From: Streptomyces seoulensis
GTDB lineage: Bacteria; Actinomycetota; Actinomycetes; Streptomycetales; Streptomycetaceae
DNA length: 64,000 nucleotides
Assembly (NCBI RefSeq): GCF_004328625.1
Contig: NZ_CP032229.1
Coordinates: 1,054,001-1,118,000 of the forward strand
Direction of reading: 5' to 3'
The notes beneath the pieces are model-generated. The model made no database searches. It had not been told where the DNA came from and was given only the letters and a program-made list of their open reading frames with translations. The first letter of the stretch is position 1; each line of letters begins with the position of its first letter. Below, in pieces: positions 1-8,121 of the stretch. The position numbers and the translations under genes are program-made.

Positions 1-366
1 CAGGGTGGCGCTCACCGCGCGGGAGCGGGCGGCCCAGATGCCGAGCGGGATGGATATGACCAGCGCGATGATGGTGGCGACCAGCACCAGCGAGAGCGTG
101 GACATGGCCCGTTCCCACAGGTCCAGGGAGTCCACCAGGGCGAATCCGGCGAAGGCGAGGACGCCGGCGAGCACTCCGCGCAGCCACCAGGCGAGGACGG
201 CGAGGATGCCGGCGAGCAGCAGGGGCTGCGGGGCGGTGAGGACGGCGTCGATGCCGTCGTACATGCCCTCCAGGACGGCGCGGATGGCGTCGAACAGCCA
301 GGAGAGGTGGCCGACCAGCCAGTCGACACCGGAGTCGACCCAGTCGCCGAGCGGAAGCCTAGGCAC
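1..366 (-). CDS. Glycine betaine/proline-type ABC transporter permease, N-terminal part (cut by window edge)
   Basis: This is the membrane permease of an osmoprotectant (ProW/OpuAB-like) importer; only the first 122 codons are inside the window. The GTG start at 366 overlaps the end of the upstream ATPase gene by 8 bases (shared GTGCCTAG), so the two are translationally coupled. The visible part starts with an amphipathic stretch (LPLGDWVDSGVDWL), then hydrophobic helices around residues 45-75 and 90-110, the last leading into IPLGIWAARS, typical of the start of a BPD_transp_1 domain. The ATPase partner with CBS-type regulation supports a quaternary-ammonium or proline substrate. The substrate itself is inferred from family, not seen. 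Confidence 0.85.
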   Translation of the reverse strand, partial: MPRLPLGDWVDSGVDWLVGHLSWLFDAIRAVLEGMYDGIDAVLTAPQPLLLAGILAVLAWWLRGVLAGVLAFAGFALVDSLDLWERAMSTLSLVLVATIIALVISIPLGIWAARSRAVSATL

Positions 367-1444
367 GGGCGGTCACCTTCCTCTCGTCGCGGGGGTGGTC
401 GCAGGCGATCGGGTCTCCCTGCTCGTCGCCGAGGAAGCCGACCAGACGGCTCTCGGGCACGACGCCGACCACGGTGCGGCCGGCGTCGACGACGGCGACC
501 GGGTGGCTCAGGCGGGCGCTGAGCGCGCACAGTTCGGTGAACGGCGTGCCGGGCGCGGCGGTCTCGCAGCCGCAGTCGGCCTCGTCGCCGCGCACCTCGG
601 TGTCCATGACGGCGGACGCGGTGAGCACGCGGGAGCGGTCGACGTCCTGGATGAAGGAGGCGACGTAGTCGTCCGCGGGGCGCAGCAGGATGTCCTCGGC
701 GGTGCCGGTCTGCACGATGCGGCCGTCCCGCATGACGGCGATGCGGTCGCCCAGGCGCATGGCCTCGTTGAGGTCGTGGGTGATGAAGACGATGGTCTTG
801 TGCAGCGTCTTCTGCAGTTCGAGGAGCTGGTCCTGCATGTCGCGGCGGATCAGCGGGTCCAGCGCGCTGAAGGACTCGTCCATCAGCAGCAGGTCGGCGT
901 CGGTGGCGAGCGCGCGGGCGAGGCCGACGCGCTGCTGCATGCCGCCGGAGAGTTCGTCCGGCCAGAAGTCCTCCCAGCCGGCCAGTCCGCACAGGGCGAG
1001 CGCCTCGTCGGCGCGGCGTTCGCGCTCGGCGCGGGGCACGCCCTGCACGGCCAGGCCGTAGGCGGCGTTGTCACGGACGCTGCGGTGCGGGAAGAGCGCG
1101 AAGTGCTGGAACACCATGCTGATCTTGTTCGCCCGGACCTCGCGCAGCTCGCGGTCGCCGAGCGCGGTGAGGTCCTGTCCGTCGAAGCGGACCCGGCCCG
1201 CGGTGGGGGTGAGCAGGCCGTTGAGCGTGCGCAGCAGGGTGGACTTGCCCGAGCCGGACAGGCCCATGACAACAAAGATCTCCCCCGGCGCGACGGCGAA
1301 GGAGGCGTCGATGACGGCGGCGGTGCTGCCCTCCGCGCGCAGCTCGTCGCGGTCAGCGCCCTGTTCGAGCCGTTCCACTGCCTGGTCCGGTCGTCTGCCG
1401 AACACCTTGTAGAGATGTTCCGCTTCGATTCTCGCGGTCGTCAT
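359..1444 (-). CDS. Glycine betaine/proline-type ABC transporter ATP-binding protein (ProV/OpuAA-like) with CBS region
   Basis: ATPase subunit, 361 aa, energising the permease that follows it. It has Walker A GLSGSGKST, the ABC signature LSGGMQQRVGLARAL, Walker B DLLLMDESFSALD and the switch histidine in FITHDLNEA. A long N-terminal region before the P-loop is typical of ProV/OpuAA. About 90 C-terminal residues after the ATPase core look like CBS material (AVVDAGRTVVGVVPESRLVG), which in OpuA senses ionic strength. The ATG at 1444 (MTTARIEAEH) was chosen because GAGGGA lies about 8 bases upstream and homologues begin here; the open frame continues upstream without coding character. It is the first gene of the operon in this window. 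Confidence 0.9.
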   Translation of the reverse strand: MTTARIEAEHLYKVFGRRPDQAVERLEQGADRDELRAEGSTAAVIDASFAVAPGEIFVVMGLSGSGKSTLLRTLNGLLTPTAGRVRFDGQDLTALGDRELREVRANKISMVFQHFALFPHRSVRDNAAYGLAVQGVPRAERERRADEALALCGLAGWEDFWPDELSGGMQQRVGLARALATDADLLLMDESFSALDPLIRRDMQDQLLELQKTLHKTIVFITHDLNEAMRLGDRIAVMRDGRIVQTGTAEDILLRPADDYVASFIQDVDRSRVLTASAVMDTEVRGDEADCGCETAAPGTPFTELCALSARLSHPVAVVDAGRTVVGVVPESRLVGFLGDEQGDPIACDHPRDERKVTARA

Positions 1445-1631
1445 GCATGTCCCTCGGCTAGGCGGCAAGGAGCAGGAGACGAGGGATAGTTGTCGCTTGA
1501 TAAGCAATTGCCTCGTTCCGGCGCGCGGCGCCTGCCCGGTCATATTTGAGCCAAACACAGAAGTGTCCCAGGTCACACCCGGGTGCCCGGCGCGCGGGCC
1601 CGCTGTCGGTGCGGTGCGGCATGATGCGAGC

Positions 1632-2552
1632 GTGACCGGACGACTGATGCTTCTCGACACCGCCTCGCTCTACTTCCGCGCCTACTTCGGCGTGCCGGAC
1701 TCGGTCAGGGCACCGGACGGCACCCCGGTGAACGCGGTGCGCGGACTGCTGGACTTCATCGACCGCCTGGTCAAGGACCACCGCCCGGAGAAGCTGGTGG
1801 CCTGCATGGACGCCGACTGGCGCCCCCAGTGGCGGGTCGACCTGATCCCCTCCTACAAGGCGCACCGGGTGGCCGAGGAGCACGAGGGCGCGCCGGACGC
1901 CGAGGAGGTCCCGGACACCCTCTCCCCGCAGGTCCCGGTGATCGAGGAGGTGCTGGACGCGCTCGGCATCGCCCGCGTGGGCGTGGCCGGATACGAGGCG
2001 GACGACGTGATCGGCACGTTCACCGCCCGCGCGGACGGCCCGGTCGACATCGTCACCGGCGACCGCGACCTGTACCAGCTGGTCGACGACGCCCGTGGCA
2101 TCCGTGTCCTGTATCCGCTCAAGGGCGTCGGCACCCTCCAGCTCACCGACGAGGCGTGGCTGCGCGAGAAGTACGGCGTGGACGGCCGGGGTTACGCGGA
2201 CCTGGCACTGCTGCGCGGCGACCCGAGCGACGGTCTGCCGGGGGTGCCCGGTGTCGGGGAGAAGACGGCGGCCAAGCTGCTGGCCGAATTCGGGGACCTG
2301 GCCGGGATCGTCGCGGCCGTGGACGACCCGAAGGCGAAGCTCACCCCCACCCAGCGCAAGCGCCTGACCGAGGCGGCGCCCTATCTCGCGGTCGCCCCGA
2401 AGGTCGTCCGGGTCGCCGGCGACGTCCCGCTGCCCGCCGTGGACACCACCCTGCCGCACACCCCGCGCGATCCCGCCGCCCTGGACGCGCTCGCGGCCCG
2501 CTGGGGCCTGGGCAGCTCGCTCCAGCGGCTGCTGACCACCCTGGAGGCGTGA
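1632..2552 (+). CDS. 5'-3' exonuclease (FEN/PIN-like, PolA N-terminal domain type)
   Basis: A 306-aa stand-alone relative of the 5' nuclease domain of DNA polymerase I, expected to remove RNA or flap 5' ends during replication and repair. Metal-binding acidic residues sit in LLDTASLYFRAYFG (N-terminus), ACMDADWRPQWR, GYEADDVIGTF and VTGDRDLYQLV, followed by the helix-3-turn-helix DNA-binding motif LRGDPSDGLPGVPGVGEKTAAKLL. The GTG at 1632 (VTGRLMLLDT) fits homologues; an ATG five codons later (1647) is possible and no strong Shine-Dalgarno decides it. It is divergent from the ABC transporter and precedes the siderophore-interaction gene by 113 bases. Confidence 0.9.
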   Translation: MTGRLMLLDTASLYFRAYFGVPDSVRAPDGTPVNAVRGLLDFIDRLVKDHRPEKLVACMDADWRPQWRVDLIPSYKAHRVAEEHEGAPDAEEVPDTLSPQVPVIEEVLDALGIARVGVAGYEADDVIGTFTARADGPVDIVTGDRDLYQLVDDARGIRVLYPLKGVGTLQLTDEAWLREKYGVDGRGYADLALLRGDPSDGLPGVPGVGEKTAAKLLAEFGDLAGIVAAVDDPKAKLTPTQRKRLTEAAPYLAVAPKVVRVAGDVPLPAVDTTLPHTPRDPAALDALAARWGLGSSLQRLLTTLEA

Positions 2553-2630
2553 GTACGACACCCTCCGCGAGGGAAATTCTGAGACGAAGAAAACCCCGGT
2601 GCCGAAGGGATTCCGGCGCGAGGTGCTAGC

Positions 2631-2649
2631 TTAGGTAAACCTAACCAAG
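2631..2649 (+). promoter_or_regulatory. Iron box (DmdR1/IdeR-type operator) upstream of the siderophore-interacting protein
   Basis: TTAGGTAAACCTAACCAAG matches 14 of 19 positions of the actinobacterial iron-box consensus TTAGGTTAGGCTAACCTAA. It lies 17 bases upstream of the ATG at 2666, where Fe(II)-bound DmdR1/IdeR would block expression when iron is plentiful. Its core TTAGGTAAACCTAA is nearly palindromic. The downstream gene encodes a siderophore-interacting protein, which agrees with this role. Binding is inferred. Confidence 0.75.
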
Positions 2650-2665
2650 GCAGCAGGAGGCCGTC

Positions 2666-3508
2666 ATGGCAGAGCGTCCGGGGCGAAAGCCGCGCAAGCT
2701 CCATTCCGCCCAGGTGGTACGCACCGAGCGGCTGACCCCGCACGTCCAGCGGATCGTGCTCGGCGGCGCCGGACTGGCCGACTTCTCGGCCGACACCTGG
2801 ACCGACCACTATGTGAAGCTGCTCTTCGCCCCGGTGGACGGGATGACCTACCCGGAGCCGTTCGACCTGGAGCGGATCCGCGAGGAACTCCCCCGCGAAC
2901 AGTGGCCGGTGACCCGTACGTACACCGTGCGCGCGTGGGACGCCGGGCGCCGGGAGATGACCCTGGACTTCGTCATCCACGGTGACGAGGGCCTCGCCGG
3001 GCCCTGGGCCACCCGCGTCCAGCCGGGCGAGACCCTGCGCTTCTTCGGCCCCGGCGGCGCCTACACCCCCGATGTGACGGCCGACTGGCAGCTGTTCGTC
3101 GGGGACGAGAGCGCGCTGCCCGCCATCGCCCGCTCCCTGGAGACCCTGCCGCCGGGCACGCCAGCGCACGCCTTCGTGGAGGTGGCCGGGCCCGAGGAGG
3201 AGCAGAAGATCGACTCCGATGTGGAGGTCGTCTGGCTGCACCGGGGGAACCGCCCGGTCGGCGAGGCCCTGCTGGAGGCCGTACGGGCGCTGGAGTTCCC
3301 CGAGGGCCGTCCGCACGCCTTCGTGCACGGCGAGGCGTCCTTCGTGAAGGAGCTGCGCCGGATGCTGCGGGTCGAGGCGCAGATCCCCCGCGAGGACCTG
3401 TCCATCTCCGGCTACTGGCGCCTGGGCCACAACGAGGACGGCTGGCAGGCCAGCAAGCCGGAGTGGAACGCGCGCATCGAGGCCGAGCAGGAGGACGCGG
3501 CCGCGTGA
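2666..3508 (+). CDS. Siderophore-interacting protein (FAD-dependent ferric-siderophore reductase, ViuB/SIP family)
   Basis: A 280-aa cytoplasmic flavoprotein expected to reduce ferric siderophores and release iron. The N-terminal FAD-binding barrel carries RTYTVRAWD (the RxYTxR flavin motif, about residues 93-101) and later DFVIHGDEGLAGPWATRVQPGE; the C-terminal NAD(P)H-binding part has LFVGDESALPAIARSLETL and ends with the family motif GYWRLGHNEDGW. ATG at 2666 is preceded by AGGAGG (2655-2660). It appears to be a single-gene unit under the iron box just upstream. Length and motifs are typical and nothing is missing. Confidence 0.93.
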   Translation: MAERPGRKPRKLHSAQVVRTERLTPHVQRIVLGGAGLADFSADTWTDHYVKLLFAPVDGMTYPEPFDLERIREELPREQWPVTRTYTVRAWDAGRREMTLDFVIHGDEGLAGPWATRVQPGETLRFFGPGGAYTPDVTADWQLFVGDESALPAIARSLETLPPGTPAHAFVEVAGPEEEQKIDSDVEVVWLHRGNRPVGEALLEAVRALEFPEGRPHAFVHGEASFVKELRRMLRVEAQIPREDLSISGYWRLGHNEDGWQASKPEWNARIEAEQEDAAA

Positions 3509-3526
3509 ACGGCCGGGGGCGGCCGG

Positions 3527-4108
3527 TCAGTCGCCCTTGAGCCGGGCGTGCAGATGCATGTCGTGCCAGCCGTCGGGGTGCAGCAGCGCCCGGCGCCGGG
3601 TGCCCTCCACCGCGAACCCGGCCTTGGTGGCGACCCGGCAGGACGCCGTGTTGGCGGTGGCGTGCATCAGCTCCAGCCGGTTGAAGCCGATCTCGTCGAA
3701 CGACCAGCGCACCAGCGCGTCCGTGGCGTGCCGGGCCACACCCTGCCCGCGCGCCGACGCCACCGTCCAGTACGCGACCTCGGCCACGCCGTCCCGCAGC
3801 CGGATCTGCCGCAGCGCGGCCCGGCCGCGCAGTTCGCCGGTGTCCGCGTGCACCACGGCCCACTGGGCGTCGCACTCGCGCGCCCACTGTCCGTGCCAGC
3901 TCTCGATCCAGCCGGCGGCCTCCTCGGGGGAGTCGCAGGACTTGGCGTGCCACTGGTTGAGCGTGGGGTCCTGGAAGGCGGCGTGGACGGCGGGCGCGTC
4001 CTCGGTCCGCCAGGGGCGCAGGCGCAGCCCGGCACCGGCCGGGATCTCGGGCTGCGGCCGGCCGGACAGGGTTCCTTCGGGCAGCACCAGGCTGATCAGA
4101 TAGGGCAT
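3527..4108 (-). CDS. GNAT-family N-acetyltransferase (RimJ/RimL-like)
   Basis: A 193-aa acetyl-CoA-dependent acyltransferase of the Acetyltransf_3 (RimJ/RimL) group, whose members modify protein N-termini, antibiotics or small molecules; the substrate cannot be read from sequence. Visible hallmarks are RLRPWRTEDAPAVHAAF (strand 1/helix 1), VAEVAYWTVASARGQGVARHATDALVRW with the pyrophosphate-binding RGQGVA loop, and the family ending FNRLELMHATANTASCRVATKAGF followed by EGTRRRALL. The ATG at 4108 (MPYLIS) is chosen over one at 4117 because AGGA lies 8 bases upstream of it. It is convergent with the siderophore gene and divergent from the pseudouridine synthase, sharing a 72-base intergenic region. 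Confidence 0.88.
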   Translation of the reverse strand: MPYLISLVLPEGTLSGRPQPEIPAGAGLRLRPWRTEDAPAVHAAFQDPTLNQWHAKSCDSPEEAAGWIESWHGQWARECDAQWAVVHADTGELRGRAALRQIRLRDGVAEVAYWTVASARGQGVARHATDALVRWSFDEIGFNRLELMHATANTASCRVATKAGFAVEGTRRRALLHPDGWHDMHLHARLKGD

Positions 4109-4180
4109 GCCCGGCATCCTGCCAAGCGCCGGGCGGCGGGCCAACCGGATCGGGGCCACCGCCGTAACCTGGGACACCTG

Positions 4181-5152
4181 ATGAGACGTCGTACGCAGCC
4201 CCCGCCCGCCCCGCTCCCCCAGCGCCGGGGCGTCGACCCCGTGCGGGTGCGGCTGCCCGTGAACAGGGAGGACGCGGGGGACGGGGCCTGGGCCACGGTG
4301 CGCGAGCATCTGGTGGCGCGGATGACGGGCGCCGGTCCGGGCGTGGTGGAGGCGATGTTCCACGCCGGGGCGGTGGTGGGCGCCGACGGGCTGCCGGTGG
4401 CGCCGGACGCGCCGTACCGGCCGGGGATGTTCGTGTGGTTCCACCGCGAGCTGCCGCCGGAGGTGCCGGTGCCGTTCCCGGTCGAGGTGGTGTACCGGGA
4501 CGAGCACATCGTCGTCGCCGACAAGCCGCACTTCCTGGCCACCACCCCGCGCGGCTCCCACGTCTCCGAGACCCTGCTCGCCCGCCTCCGCCACGACCTC
4601 GGCCTGCCCGAACTCGGCGCCGCGCACCGCCTGGACCGGCTCACGGCCGGACTGGTCCTCTTCACCGTCCGCCCCGGCGAACGCGGCGCCTACCAGGGCC
4701 TGTTCCGCGACCGCCGGGTGCGCAAGGAGTACGAGGCCGTCGCCCCGTACGCCTCGGAGCTGGAGCTGCCCCGGACCGTACGCAGCCGGATTCTGAAGGA
4801 GCGCGGGGTGCTGGCCGCGCGGGAGATCGAGGGCGAGCCCAACGCGGTGACCCGGGTGGAGATCGACGGGCACCGCGAGCGGGACGGCCTGGCCCGGTAC
4901 CGTCTGCTGCCCGCCACCGGCCAGACCCATCAGCTCCGGGTGCATCTGAACGCGCTCGGCGTCCCCATCCTCGGCGACCCCCTCTACCCGGAGGTGACCC
5001 CGGCCACCGCGCCCGGCGACTTCCGCCGCCCCCTCCAACTCCTCGCCCGCAGGCTGGAGTTCACCGACCCGCTGACCGGCGCCCGGCACAGCTTCGTCAG
5101 CGGGCGCACGCTCCAGGCGTGGACCGCGCCCGAGGAGTGGGCGGGCGCCTGA
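4181..5152 (+). CDS. RluA-family RNA pseudouridine synthase
   Basis: A 323-aa enzyme that isomerises uridine in rRNA or tRNA. The catalytic motif is AAHRLDRLTAGLVLFTVRP (HRLDRxTxG with the catalytic Asp, about residue 150). It is followed by the RluA landmarks [59 protein letters not shown]. The N-terminal approximately 95 residues resemble the extension of RluA-like proteins in actinobacteria rather than an S4 domain. ATG 4181 starts MRRRTQPPP. Target position unknown; divergent from the acetyltransferase. Confidence 0.92.
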   Translation: MRRRTQPPPAPLPQRRGVDPVRVRLPVNREDAGDGAWATVREHLVARMTGAGPGVVEAMFHAGAVVGADGLPVAPDAPYRPGMFVWFHRELPPEVPVPFPVEVVYRDEHIVVADKPHFLATTPRGSHVSETLLARLRHDLGLPELGAAHRLDRLTAGLVLFTVRPGERGAYQGLFRDRRVRKEYEAVAPYASELELPRTVRSRILKERGVLAAREIEGEPNAVTRVEIDGHRERDGLARYRLLPATGQTHQLRVHLNALGVPILGDPLYPEVTPATAPGDFRRPLQLLARRLEFTDPLTGARHSFVSGRTLQAWTAPEEWAGA

Positions 5153-5161
5153 CCGCCGGGG

Positions 5162-6652
5162 CTACTCCCCCAGCAGCCACCGCCACATCCGCTGCCAGCG
5201 GCTCGGCGGCGGCGCGCTCCACTCCGGCGCGGGGGCGGACACGGGCGGCTCGGCGGGCGGCGCCGCCACCGGGGCAGGCTTCTCCTCCTCGGTCCACCCG
5301 CGCGGCTGCGGCACCGGCTCCTGCAACCGGTGCGGATGGAGGGAGGACATGCTGGGCGCCCGGTTGACGTCCTGCTTCGGCTTGGGCTCGAACAGCACCG
5401 GCAAGGACACCAGATGCCGGGACGCGATCGAGGACCGCCAGCGCAGGTCCTCCTCGGCGCACTCCAGCCGGACGTCCGGCAGCCGGGTCAGCAGGGCGTC
5501 CACCCCGATGTCGGCGATGGCCCGCCCGATGTCCTGGCCGGGGCACTCGTGCGGGCCGCCGCCGAAGGCGAGATGGGACCGGTTGCCCTTCATGTGCGCG
5601 GTCGGGTCGGGCCGCACCCGAGGGTCGAGGTTGCCCGGGGCGGGCGCGAACAGCAGCCCGTCGCCGCGCCGGATGCGCTGGCCGCCCAGCTCGGTGTCCT
5701 GCTTGGCGTAGTAGCCGAGGACCGTGCTGAACGGCGGCTCGTCCCACAGCGACTGCTCGATCGCCTCCGGCACCGTCATCTGGCCGCCGTTGAGCCGGGC
5801 GCGGAACCCCGGCTCGGTGAGCACCATGCGCAGCGCGTTGGCCAGCAGGTTGGCGGTCGTCTCGTACGCGGCGAACAGCAGCAGCCGCAGATGCTCGCGG
5901 ACCTCGTCGTCGCTGAGCCCCGCCGGGTGCGTGACGAGGTGGCTGGTGACGTCGTCCTCGGGGCGGGCCCGGCGCCGGGCGGTGAGCCCTTGAAGCGCCT
6001 CCATCACGTAGGTGTGGCTCTGGATGGCGGTGTCGGTGCCCTTGAGCGCGTCCCGGGCGGCCTGCACCATCCGGTCGTCGAACTCCTCGGGCATGCCGAG
6101 GATCTCGCACATCACGGCCATGGGCAGATGCTCGGCGAACTGCGAGACCAGATCGGCCCGGCCGCGCCCGCAGAAGCGGTTGACGAGTTCCTGGGTGGAG
6201 CTGTTGATGGAGCGGCGCAGGCCCCGGTGGTCGATGGTGCCCATCGCGGCGGTGACGGCCGCGCGCAGCCGCTGGTGCTCGTCGCCCTCGGCGTGCGCGC
6301 AGATCGGCTGCCGGGCGATGTGCGGCATCAGCGGATGGTCGGGCTTGACCATGCCTTCCAGCAGCGGGGTCCAGCCCCGGCTGTCGCGGGTGTACTGCGA
6401 GGGGCTGCGCACCATGTGCAGGTTCTCGGCGTGCCCGAGGACCACCCACATGGGCACGTCGTCGTGGAGGAGTACGGGGGCCACGGGGCCGTGCTTCTCG
6501 CGCAGCCGCTCGTAGAGGTCGTCCAGGTCGGGCGCGTCCGGGCCGTACAGCCGGTGCAGGCCGCCGGGACCGGTGCCGTGCGCGGGGCAGCCCGGCGGCG
6601 GGCCGGGCGCGGTGTCGGGGGTGCCTGTCGGGGTCTGGGGTTCAGGCGTCAC
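5162..6652 (-). CDS. cvnE: Conservon cytochrome P450, CYP157-like (cvnE)
   Basis: A 496-aa heme monooxygenase homologue, last gene of a cvn conservon. The heme-binding loop FAFGGGPHECPG gives the axial Cys at about residue 370, and the I-helix has LLFAAYETTANLLANAL. The K-helix, where P450s normally carry ExxR, reads EQSLW (about residues 299-303), so the arginine is absent; this is the reported signature of the CYP157 family found in Streptomyces conservons. A Pro-rich tail of about 60 residues follows the heme domain. The GTG start at 6652 is 44 bases downstream of the GTPase stop. The substrate is unknown, and classical oxygenase activity is uncertain. Confidence 0.88.
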   Translation of the reverse strand: MTPEPQTPTGTPDTAPGPPPGCPAHGTGPGGLHRLYGPDAPDLDDLYERLREKHGPVAPVLLHDDVPMWVVLGHAENLHMVRSPSQYTRDSRGWTPLLEGMVKPDHPLMPHIARQPICAHAEGDEHQRLRAAVTAAMGTIDHRGLRRSINSSTQELVNRFCGRGRADLVSQFAEHLPMAVMCEILGMPEEFDDRMVQAARDALKGTDTAIQSHTYVMEALQGLTARRRARPEDDVTSHLVTHPAGLSDDEVREHLRLLLFAAYETTANLLANALRMVLTEPGFRARLNGGQMTVPEAIEQSLWDEPPFSTVLGYYAKQDTELGGQRIRRGDGLLFAPAPGNLDPRVRPDPTAHMKGNRSHLAFGGGPHECPGQDIGRAIADIGVDALLTRLPDVRLECAEEDLRWRSSIASRHLVSLPVLFEPKPKQDVNRAPSMSSLHPHRLQEPVPQPRGWTEEEKPAPVAAPPAEPPVSAPAPEWSAPPPSRWQRMWRWLLGE

Positions 6653-6696
6653 AGTGATCGCTTTCGGGAAACGGCTGGTGGGGTTCGCGCGCCCGC

Positions 6697-7326
6697 TCAG
6701 GTCAGGGCGCCGGACCGGGCGAGGGAGTGCAGGAAGTGCATCAGCGTCAGCAGGGTGTCCCGGCTGGAGGCGCGGCGGCGTACGTCGCACTCGACGATCG
6801 GGATCTCCGGCGCCAGGTCGAGCGCGCCGCGCAGTTCCTCGATGGGGTGCCGGGGAGCGTCCGGGAAGGAGTTGACGGCGACGATGAAGGGCACGCCGCG
6901 TTCCTCCAGCCGGCCCATGACGTCGAAACTGACGTCCAGCCGGCGGGTGTCGACCAGGACGACCGCGCCGAGCGCGCCCTCGAAGAGGCGGTTCCACAGG
7001 AACCAGAAGCGTTCCTGGCCGGGGGTGCCGAAGAGGTAGAGCACCAGTTTCCCGGTGATGCTGATACGGCCGAAGTCCATGGCCACGGTGGTGGCGGTCT
7101 TGGTCTCGGAGCCGTAGTCGTCGTCGATGCCGATACCGGCCTGGGTCATGGTCTCCTCGGTGGTCAGCGGTCTGATCTCGCTGACCGAGCCGACCATGGT
7201 GGTCTTGCCGACGCCGAAGCCGCCCACGATCACGATCTTCACCGCGGCCTGCGCGGTCTGCGGGAGCCGTTCCCCGGTGCGCGGGCCGGGGATCGCGGGG
7301 ACGGCGTCAGAGGCGTTGGAGTCCAT
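6697..7326 (-). CDS. cvnD: Conservon small GTPase (cvnD, MglA/Rab-like ATP/GTP-binding protein)
   Basis: A 209-aa Ras-like GTPase of a conservon signalling complex that is thought to resemble a eukaryotic G-protein/receptor assembly at the membrane. The P-loop is GGFGVGKTT (about residues 35-43), the switch II region is LFGTPGQERFWFLW, and the specificity motif is near FIVAVNSFPD. The Q in GQER is present as in active Ras-like proteins. The ATG at 7326 overlaps the end of cvnC by 20 bases, implying coupled translation. A 20-residue disordered N-terminal leader precedes the fold. Confidence 0.93.
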   Translation of the reverse strand: MDSNASDAVPAIPGPRTGERLPQTAQAAVKIVIVGGFGVGKTTMVGSVSEIRPLTTEETMTQAGIGIDDDYGSETKTATTVAMDFGRISITGKLVLYLFGTPGQERFWFLWNRLFEGALGAVVLVDTRRLDVSFDVMGRLEERGVPFIVAVNSFPDAPRHPIEELRGALDLAPEIPIVECDVRRRASSRDTLLTLMHFLHSLARSGALT

Positions 7327-7717
7327 GCATCACCGCTTCGAGGAGGGTCCGGTCGGGGAGCGCCTGGCGGACGATCGGGGCGCGGGCCTGCACCAGGTCG
7401 GCGCCGATCAGCTCGGTGAGCAGCGCGGTCGTCGCGCTGAACGGCAGGTCGAGGTAGGCCGAGAGTTCGGCCACGGACAGGGGCGAGGAGCAGAGCCGGA
7501 GCACGGCCGCCTGTTCGGGGGCGCTGGTCGGCGGGGGCGCCGAGCGCGCCACGATCAGGGTGACCAGATCGAGCTGCGCCCGGCCGCCCTCGTGCAGTCC
7601 GGTGACGGCGTACAGCCGCTCGGGGCTGCCCTCCTCCGCCTCCTCGCCCGCGTCCGGGGCTACGGGCGGCGGGGAGGGCGCCTCCTGCGGCAGGCGCCGT
7701 TTGCGGCGCGGGGTCAT
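7307..7717 (-). CDS. cvnC: Conservon DUF742 protein (cvnC)
   Basis: A 136-aa DUF742 protein, a winged-helix-like small protein found in cvn operons. The start MTPRRKRRLPQ is basic, followed by a Pro/Glu linker and the DUF742 core LYAVTGLHEGGRAQLDLVTLIV, then AVLRLCSSPLSVAELSAYLDLPFSATTALLTELIGADLV, which reads as a helix-turn-helix type fold. The ATG at 7717 overlaps the cvnB stop (ATGA). The molecular role is unsettled; conservon members are reported to interact with one another. Confidence 0.92.
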   Translation of the reverse strand: MTPRRKRRLPQEAPSPPPVAPDAGEEAEEGSPERLYAVTGLHEGGRAQLDLVTLIVARSAPPPTSAPEQAAVLRLCSSPLSVAELSAYLDLPFSATTALLTELIGADLVQARAPIVRQALPDRTLLEAVMHGLQRL

Positions 7718-8121
7718 ACGGCCTGCCCGCCGCGCCGGGGCGGGGAGGTGAGATGGGCGCCGATCCGGACGACGAGGTCGCGCATCATGCCGCCCATCCG
7801 GCCGGGCTCGCACACCACGTCGGCGAGGACGGCGAGGTAGGCGTTGTCCCCGGCGGCCATCAGATAGAAGTAGCCGCCGTCGATCTCGATGACGACGAGC
7901 TTCATCTCGCCGCTGCTGCCCGGGAGTTCCTGGGCGACCGCAGCCGCCAGGCTCTGTACGCCGGCGCAGGCGGCGGCCACCCGGTCGGCGGCGTCGGGGT
8001 CGCCGCCGTAGCGGGCGATGCGCAGACCGTCCGAGGAGAGCACCACGATCATCTCGATGCCGGGTACGCCGTCGTGCAGTTGCTTGAGCATCCAGTCGAA
8101 GTTGGCACGCTGCTGGATCAC
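7714..8121 (-). CDS. cvnB: Conservon roadblock/LC7 protein (cvnB)
   Basis: A 135-aa roadblock/LC7 domain protein (MglB-like), proposed regulator of the CvnD GTPase. The pattern FDWMLKQLHDGVPGIEMIVVLSSDGLRIA opens the domain and GYFYLMAAGDNAYLAVLAD forms the later strands. GTG at 8121 overlaps the cvnA stop by four bases (GTGA) and its own stop overlaps the cvnC start, so A, B and C are translated as one chain. Roadblock proteins dimerise on the face of small GTPases; here the partner gene is two positions downstream. Confidence 0.93.
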   Translation of the reverse strand: MIQQRANFDWMLKQLHDGVPGIEMIVVLSSDGLRIARYGGDPDAADRVAAACAGVQSLAAAVAQELPGSSGEMKLVVIEIDGGYFYLMAAGDNAYLAVLADVVCEPGRMGGMMRDLVVRIGAHLTSPPRRGGQAV

